Shown here piece after piece: positions 34,501 to 38,128 of a stretch of 38,128 nucleotides of DNA. A program made the position numbers and the translations under genes. Source of the DNA: a virus; IMG/VR virus record IMGVR_UViG_3300029448_000130, positions 1 through 38,128 of that record; one strand, written 5' to 3'. The number at the start of each line of letters is the position of its first letter. Positions within the stretch are counted from its first letter, which is position 1. Under the pieces are notes generated by a model, which did not search any database, was not told the DNA's origin, and was given only the letters and a program-made list of their open reading frames with translations.

Positions 34501-36532
34501 CTTTCTAAAGAAAGATGCTTACCTTAGGAATGAAGGCAGAACAGTAAAATCAACCTTTGATGCTATGGCAGAAAGAGGTTTGAAAAAAACAATGTCAGAA
34601 AATGATTTGAAAGCTCTCATGGATATTAATGTAGAACTAGGAAATATAGAAAACACAGCAGATTTTTCAGGCATGGCTTTCCTAATGAACAAAGACTCCA
34701 ACACTCCCTTTGAGTTTTTTGATGCTACTATAAAAGAAACAGAAACTATACGTCGTCACTTTAGTCTTAAACAACACAGAAACAATCAACAGAACCCTGT
34801 TCAGAAAGCACAGGCTGTTATAGACCAAGAGTTTATGAGCGTAGTTGATGATGCTGTTGCTACAGCAGATAGTAGCGGGGAACTAAGTAAAAGAATGTTT
34901 GCAGCTAGAAAAGTATATCAACAGACAGAGGGGGAATCATTTGCTCCGGGGACTTATGGGGGTATTGTCAAGGGAAACACCGTAAGAGAAACAATAATAT
35001 TTCCAGAAGAGAAGGCACTATCAGAGGGTTTAGATGAGGCTGATGTTTCAAAAGGAGTGGCTATTACGAAAAGAGATGCTAATAGTGCTGTCTATCCTTT
35101 TAAAAGCATACGAGCTAACATCAGAAAAGCTCTTGAAGCAAAGACCCCTGAAGAAAAAGACATTGCAATGTTACAAATACAAGAAGATATGGGTGTGCTA
35201 CTACAGTTTTCGGGTAGACAACAAAACCCTAACAACAATCAAGCAGTGTATGCCATAGAGCTTTCTGATGAAGTAGACCAACAAGTTGCTACATCTTTAC
35301 AAGAAATTTTGGGGACTATTCTAAAACATGAATCAGAAGTGTTCTTATATAAATCCATTGGTAAGTCTAGAACGCCTACCCCTGATTTACCTGAAAATTT
35401 AACGGCTGGTGAAAAATCTAGAATTAAACAGATGCAAGACGCTGAAGAAAAAATGAGAAAGTTAGGCGGGGAAATGGATTTTGAGAAAGCCAACACGCTC
35501 CTAGAATTAGAGTCAACTCTTTCAATTCCCGTAGTAGAAAATGTAGGGGATGCTGTTACTTATAGAAGACACAACCTTACAGACTATGGAGATGAGTTTA
35601 GGAACATAGACAAGTTGTTAGCAGATAAAAAAGAATGGGCAGATAGTTACAATGCTATACAAAAAAATGTTAATAACACGGAGAGTCCACTACGTATTGC
35701 CGCAAACAAAGCACTAGAAGAAGAGACTGATGTGTTGGGTAAAGTAACCGCATTGGAAATAGATGCGGGAAGACCCGATTTATTTTTCGATAGCTTTTTT
35801 GAGGTAGCTACCCCTAAAAGCATATCAACTCTTAAGAAGAGATTTAAAGCTGGAGGTATGAATGATGATGAAGTAGATATCGCTCTCAGAACTTTATATA
35901 TGAAGGGTATTCTTTCTAAATCAGACACTCGTATTACTAAACAAGCAGGATTAACTGACGCAAAACAAACTGTAGCTGACATTGATACCTTGATACAGTA
36001 CACAGAGAGTCCGGGAAACTACGCTGTTATGGAAGCCATCCTAGGTAAGGAACACGCCAAGAGTGTTAAACTATTTGCTGATTGGGCAGTTACAGCAAAG
36101 GGTGACGGTATGAACTTTAGAAAGATACCTGAGACTAGAGGCATGTCCGTAGAAAGTATTATATCTAGGGCATTCAATTATGCAAGGGGTCTTGTTAGTC
36201 TTGAATACATAACTGCAGAAGTTGGAGTTCGACTGCTTGTTGCTAATGGTTCAAGTGCAGTTGAGATGATTCTGAGAGATAAGAGTGCGGCAGGAGCATT
36301 GGGCAATATCTTACAAACCCCAACAATTAAATCACCTAAGGAAATAAAAACACTAGCACAACGCATACAATTTCATCTGCTATTTGGTGGTGAAGGAGTA
36401 CTAAGAAATGAAGGGGAGATACCAGCACTAGAAACATTCTTAGGTTCTGGTACAATACAAGAGCAGACTGTTTCATCTAGAGAGAGAGAACAAGACGCAT
36501 TAGCAAGAGCTGCGAGAGCAGGATTGGAGTAA
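31538..36532 (+). CDS. Giant putative internal/ejection protein
   Basis: A 1664-residue protein, the last large gene of the plus-strand block, in the place where T7-like phages carry the largest ejection protein (gp16, 1318 residues). It begins with a pentapeptide repeat (ETTVP/EATVP, residues 14-38), then a charged helix. Moderately hydrophobic Gly/Ala/Leu stretches occur near residues 230-250 (LALTGVNAVGGLTGAILESI) and 585-608 (GSSALLVALAGPIVAPPAA), possible membrane-inserting parts. Most of the remainder is charged helix. No transglycosylase active-site motif is visible, unlike T7 gp16. It probably travels in the virion; function inferred from size and order. Confidence 0.58.
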   Translation: MALAPVILDDNNEETTVPETTVPEATVPEATVPEATVSKESPIQKRKSQRLSTAKTILKSLEDKDIAQQRGQVPTLSRDDAFRQLLNATTQEEIDATGFSTLNGKAMHPFLLDTIKRDATGEKEAELYFDFIKEFKELETIPEGELAVPFSTREGDVRLPLEAMAYSPKTQQRMEQILENTIQVGKVLKNSKLPLRGQEVLLDNFENGNFIVETARMFRDLPSDFTQTLPTLALTGVNAVGGLTGAILESIGFVDRPGTEYDTFGQRFDRIYSNNQGKTIDFLRNSLYEGADATVILRSGIQRFNQFYKKKFIESYSTQEAGEKAWSETHQKPVVKQTFNDIGNPTGVEYELDDKGNPVMEDDFSLIEPVAAELLDQSFRQLSSPEKALTYAFNILPLSQLAVALNIKKGTSMFDTVSEAKRINPTKYANVDDYTVFKQVSKENSFGQFDAARKTIKFVSLGTIGGSKGTLIRGKVVKEHLSNIEQYEDTIDALKKDIAETQENLKGLTRKDPTYSTIKGELKDQENLLNFQQQSFSIYKSKAGNGKYINPYSRKTLIDDTIISAALGYSDVLEPVMSAIGLPDGSSALLVALAGPIVAPPAARTAKDVTVGLAKRVPPFSYGVESVKSVANMLENSDLFSIITPGMLIGGDINAIKRAGEAAGVPVSEETILAVKDFARIIRSADTGAVFSAGGKPINMQQRMYNSLVNYSVMMKETKDSMRNTRGRDGSVVFSEEEITANMSALHLSIAHASGLAPLIALQAQNVKLSSRDLTSASGGKKLQDAFMALAEEEKVINGMDIQVNILKRKFEAEGVDLNTNSSLQQTISMLEGVSLSNKDQISYKKQEFNKLLDIYIGSVEEVTPDMLDELVKLKTIALDIEPSDAVAQARIIDETAGLLLGRLANTNANLQTFSRNLSEREVIEAIQTNADQFFNIVSARIESKKAVGYNKVDTYANENNIKIDVGGVFTKLVGLVDDLKNNPIETFFLKKDAYLRNEGRTVKSTFDAMAERGLKKTMSENDLKALMDINVELGNIENTADFSGMAFLMNKDSNTPFEFFDATIKETETIRRHFSLKQHRNNQQNPVQKAQAVIDQEFMSVVDDAVATADSSGELSKRMFAARKVYQQTEGESFAPGTYGGIVKGNTVRETIIFPEEKALSEGLDEADVSKGVAITKRDANSAVYPFKSIRANIRKALEAKTPEEKDIAMLQIQEDMGVLLQFSGRQQNPNNNQAVYAIELSDEVDQQVATSLQEILGTILKHESEVFLYKSIGKSRTPTPDLPENLTAGEKSRIKQMQDAEEKMRKLGGEMDFEKANTLLELESTLSIPVVENVGDAVTYRRHNLTDYGDEFRNIDKLLADKKEWADSYNAIQKNVNNTESPLRIAANKALEEETDVLGKVTALEIDAGRPDLFFDSFFEVATPKSISTLKKRFKAGGMNDDEVDIALRTLYMKGILSKSDTRITKQAGLTDAKQTVADIDTLIQYTESPGNYAVMEAILGKEHAKSVKLFADWAVTAKGDGMNFRKIPETRGMSVESIISRAFNYARGLVSLEYITAEVGVRLLVANGSSAVEMILRDKSAAGALGNILQTPTIKSPKEIKTLAQRIQFHLLFGGEGVLRNEGEIPALETFLGSGTIQEQTVSSREREQDALARAARAGLE
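31577..31651 (+). repeat. Five tandem 15-bp repeats encoding E(T/A)TVP
   Basis: Consecutive in-frame units: two GAGACTACAGTTCCT, two GAGGCTACAGTTCCT and a final GAGGCTACGGTTTCT. The near identity at DNA level implies recent slippage expansion at the 5' end of the largest gene. Confidence 0.9.
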
Positions 36533-36535
36533 AAA

Positions 36536-36874
36536 ATGAGTAAGGGCGACCTAAATAAGGACGGCAGAATGTCTGACTATGAGAACGCTAGGCAGACTGC
36601 CATAGAAAAAAACATGAAAAAGGAGAAGAAGATGGCAGGCGGTGGAATGATGAAACCCATGACTAAGATGGGTCACGGTGGCGAAATGAAGAAGATGGGC
36701 AAGGGCGGTAACATGATGAAAACCTACGCTTACGGTTCTATGGTTCGCAAACCCATGCAGATGGGAGGTATGTCAATGTCAGCTAACCCTATGGCCCCTC
36801 GTGAGCAGAAGGGTATGGCAGGCGGTATGTCTGGTATGATGTATGGTGGCATGATGAAGAAGAAGAAGTCTTAG
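36536..36874 (+). CDS. Met/Gly/Lys-rich protein with an EF-hand-like loop
   Basis: A 112-residue protein. Residues 5-16 (DLNKDGRMSDYE) match a canonical 12-residue EF-hand or dockerin calcium loop: D5, N7, D9, G10, hydrophobic M12, S13, E16. A lysine-rich helix follows, then a low-complexity region with repeated GGxM, MGxGG and KMGKGG-like words ending in KKKKS; more than 20 methionines are present. It starts three bases after the stop of the giant gene and is the last plus-strand gene. The Gly/Met/Lys tail resembles those at 72-596 and 4352-4519. It might bind calcium or nucleic acid; neither is shown. Confidence 0.72.
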   Translation: MSKGDLNKDGRMSDYENARQTAIEKNMKKEKKMAGGGMMKPMTKMGHGGEMKKMGKGGNMMKTYAYGSMVRKPMQMGGMSMSANPMAPREQKGMAGGMSGMMYGGMMKKKKS

Positions 36875-37086
36875 ATACTTCTATCTGTCTCAACACACTT
36901 GTACTGAAATGAATGGGGAATACCTGACGGTTCTACTAGGTGTATAATCAGGTCTTCCCTCATTTTTTGTGCGCGGATTATGCACTCTTCTTCTGTATAG
37001 TAAGGACCGTATGAGTCTTCAAACTCTGTACATCTCATATCTTGCCCGACCATCAAGGCACATGCTACTACGTACGTGGTGAACAT
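36871..37086 (-). CDS. Small secreted or membrane-anchored cysteine-containing protein
   Basis: A 71-residue protein on the minus strand. The N-terminus (MFTTYVVACALMVGQDMRC) is hydrophobic and could be a signal or anchor. The rest has a TEEECIIRAQKMREDLI helix and ends FQYKCVETDRSI; four cysteines (C9, C19, C36, C64) could form disulfides in the periplasm. It is the last gene of a leftward set; its stop overlaps that of the rightward gene by four bases, and its start shares one base with the stop of the gene upstream. Unknown function; envelope modification is a guess. Confidence 0.68.
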   Translation of the reverse strand: MFTTYVVACALMVGQDMRCTEFEDSYGPYYTEEECIIRAQKMREDLIIHLVEPSGIPHSFQYKCVETDRSI

Positions 37087-37307
37087 TACACGTACCTTCC
37101 TGAGTTATTCATAACTTCATCTCCAGTTTGTCTTAGATAGCGTATGAGCGACGATACCTTAAATGTACCTTCGTACTGGGGAAACTTATTCTCCATCTCC
37201 CTAGCAAAATCGTCGGGGTTCACAGAGTTATACTCTAACTCCACGTTCCCGTCAGTATTAAGTTTGCAGGTAAGACTAAACAAGTCTGCTCTAGGTTTCT
37301 TTGGCAT
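37086..37307 (-). CDS. Small hypothetical protein
   Basis: A 73-residue protein: MPKKPRADLFSLTCKLNTDG, a strand-rich NVELEYNSVNPDDFAREMEN, and a helical end (FKVSSLIRYLRQTGDEV). It starts inside the 3' end of the nuclease-like gene (17-base overlap) and its stop shares one base with the next start (TAATG). It has an alpha/beta appearance and no recognised motif. Tight coupling to the nuclease-like gene suggests co-translation. Confidence 0.7.
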   Translation of the reverse strand: MPKKPRADLFSLTCKLNTDGNVELEYNSVNPDDFAREMENKFPQYEGTFKVSSLIRYLRQTGDEVMNNSGRYV

Positions 37308-37710
37308 TCTTATAAGCCTTTATAACATCTGAAGAAAACAACTTCTGCAGATTAACAAGATACATTCTAGACGCACCGTTGTCCCCGCCTGACACGGTGC
37401 GTTTTTCGTCTAGGTTGTCTATGATACGTTTGAGGGACGGCACATCAAAGACGAGTGTTGCAAACGTATCATCTCCTACGCACAGGTTGTGAAACCAGTA
37501 GTCTGATTCTGTAGACGATATACCAGAGGGTTTGCCATAGCATTCATACTCTATAGCAATGTTACCTGTTCTAGCCCACATGTTTCGTTCTGACTTAACT
37601 TCTATCTTCTTGTCTTGCAACATGTCGGCAACTCGCTGTTCACGAACTTTACCGTAAGATAAATCTAGGTCAAACTTCTTTCTATCCTGTATTTTCGGCT
37701 GTAGGTTCAA
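37291..37710 (-). CDS. Probable PD-(D/E)XK-type nuclease
   Basis: A 139-residue protein with the small phage nuclease pattern: FDLDLSYGKVREQRVADML, then the core IEVKSERNMWARTGNIAIEY in which E37-V-K39 would be the ExK pair, then GKPSGISSTESDYWFHNLC, matching the usual substrate-side strand and helix. The first acidic motif is compressed (D33, or E24 in the first helix), so the loop before EVK is shorter than usual. Such enzymes process phage DNA ends or junctions, or degrade host DNA. It sits in the leftward gene set. The fold call is moderate to good; activity untested. Confidence 0.62.
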   Translation of the reverse strand: MNLQPKIQDRKKFDLDLSYGKVREQRVADMLQDKKIEVKSERNMWARTGNIAIEYECYGKPSGISSTESDYWFHNLCVGDDTFATLVFDVPSLKRIIDNLDEKRTVSGGDNGASRMYLVNLQKLFSSDVIKAYKNAKET

Positions 37711-37891
37711 CTTCTGTATCCTCCGTAGATTTTATTAGTTTAGCAATAAACACCTCTTTGGCTACTCGTACCTGAGCTATTTTTAAATTTAATTTATTCT
37801 CATCATCCTGCAAAAGCCTTACCTGTGTAGCAAAATATTTCTGCTCTTCAGTAAGGGAGTCTTGGTCATACTCTTGTCCGTTTATTTTCAT
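37682..37891 (-). CDS. Small conserved protein (MKINGQEYD type, DUF6447-like)
   Basis: A 69-residue protein opening MKINGQEYDQDSLTEEQKYF and continuing as a helix (LLQDDENKLNLKIAQVRVAK) with an acidic disordered tail. The KINGxEYDxDxL start and the following long helix resemble a short family common in cyanophages and marine phages (DUF6447 by recollection). Its last 29 bases overlap the nuclease-like gene; its first 26 overlap the gene upstream. Function is unknown. Confidence 0.72.
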   Translation of the reverse strand: MKINGQEYDQDSLTEEQKYFATQVRLLQDDENKLNLKIAQVRVAKEVFIAKLIKSTEDTEVEPTAENTG

Positions 37892-38003
37892 CTTTACCTC
37901 TAAATCTGTGTCTAAAAAATACTATTAAGTTAATGACGGTGTTGACGCTGATAGCTGTAATCATACCAACTTCCCACCAGTTTGGTGTATAGTCTATAAT
38001 CAT
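37866..38003 (-). CDS. Tiny single-pass membrane protein
   Basis: A 45-residue ORF below usual length cut-offs. It starts MIIDYTPNWWEVGMITAISV, followed by NTVINLIVFF and a positively charged end (RHRFRGKDENKRTRV), giving one membrane segment with a cytoplasmic positive tail. The ATG overlaps the stop of the upstream gene by four bases (ATGA at 38000-38003), and the 3' end overlaps the next gene by 26 bases, containing its ribosome site (GAGGTAAAG). Junction type and protein character support a real gene. Role unknown. Confidence 0.7.
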   Translation of the reverse strand: MIIDYTPNWWEVGMITAISVNTVINLIVFFRHRFRGKDENKRTRV

Positions 38004-38128
38004 CCTGCGTTTAAGTCAACCACTTCACATACTCCTGCAGTACATGCCAACTCTCGCGAACCAGACGTGTTGTCTTCCTTCTCAAATTCCGTAAGCTTCT
38101 CCCAATCAATTTTGATATCCTTGTAGGC
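38000..38128 (-). CDS. Partial hypothetical protein (C-terminal 42 residues)
   Basis: The minus-strand frame is open from the right edge to a TGA at 38000-38002. The visible part reads YKDIKIDWEKLTEFEKEDN and, after a short linker, ELACTAGVCEVVDLNAG. The start lies outside the window. The coupled ATGA junction with the 45-residue gene supports it. No family recognised. Confidence 0.6.
   Translation of the reverse strand, partial: AYKDIKIDWEKLTEFEKEDNTSGSRELACTAGVCEVVDLNAG

Overview
The window is a large fragment of a tailed bacteriophage genome, most likely from an uncultured marine phage with a short tail (podovirus-like). It carries terminase, portal, scaffold and coat genes, a T7 gp11-like tail adaptor, a beta-rich nozzle-like protein and very large candidate internal virion proteins. 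I see no sheath, tape-measure or baseplate genes. The many tiny lysine/glycine/methionine-rich proteins and the fibre built of AELNILDGVTST repeats are familiar from ocean virome contigs; that is recollection, not a search. The host cannot be read from the sequence. No polymerase, primase, helicase, RNA polymerase, tRNA or rRNA is present, so the replication module must lie outside the window, probably beyond the right edge.

Layout, plus strand. 72-2298: LysM-like protein and large terminase with an AT-hook-like N-terminus. 2299-4519: a protein with a degenerate tyrosine-recombinase domain, then two tiny ORFs. 4522-9234: portal, an overlapping small gene read in another frame over the portal tail, and an 848-residue protein with a possible ADP-ribosyltransferase-like segment. 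9235-11710: structured leader, scaffold, coat, likely head protein, hairpin. 11731-14348: small basic proteins interleaved with a lysis cassette (3-TM holin, small membrane protein, lysozyme, further membrane protein). 14367-26652: tail adaptor, nozzle, a 2142-residue repeat fibre, a LamG/SPRY-like receptor-binding candidate, a fibre-associated protein and a small membrane coiled-coil protein. 26655-36532: five candidate internal or ejection proteins, ending in one of 1664 residues. 36536-36874: a Met/Gly/Lys-rich protein with an EF-hand-like loop.

Minus strand, 36871-38128: six tightly overlapping small genes, including a probable PD-(D/E)XK-type nuclease and a 45-residue membrane protein. 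This is the downstream end of an oppositely transcribed module. The convergent boundary is only a 4-nt overlap of stop codons.

The plus-strand genes are almost gapless, often with ATGA or TAATG junctions, consistent with one long late transcription unit with internal modulation: a leader before the scaffold gene, a hairpin after the head genes and a candidate promoter at 13864-13892. No stretch longer than about 100 bases lacks a gene. The most unusual items are the recombinase-like protein between terminase and portal, the overprinted gene on the portal tail, the structured leader before the scaffold gene and the nested, block-homogenised repeats of the fibre gene.
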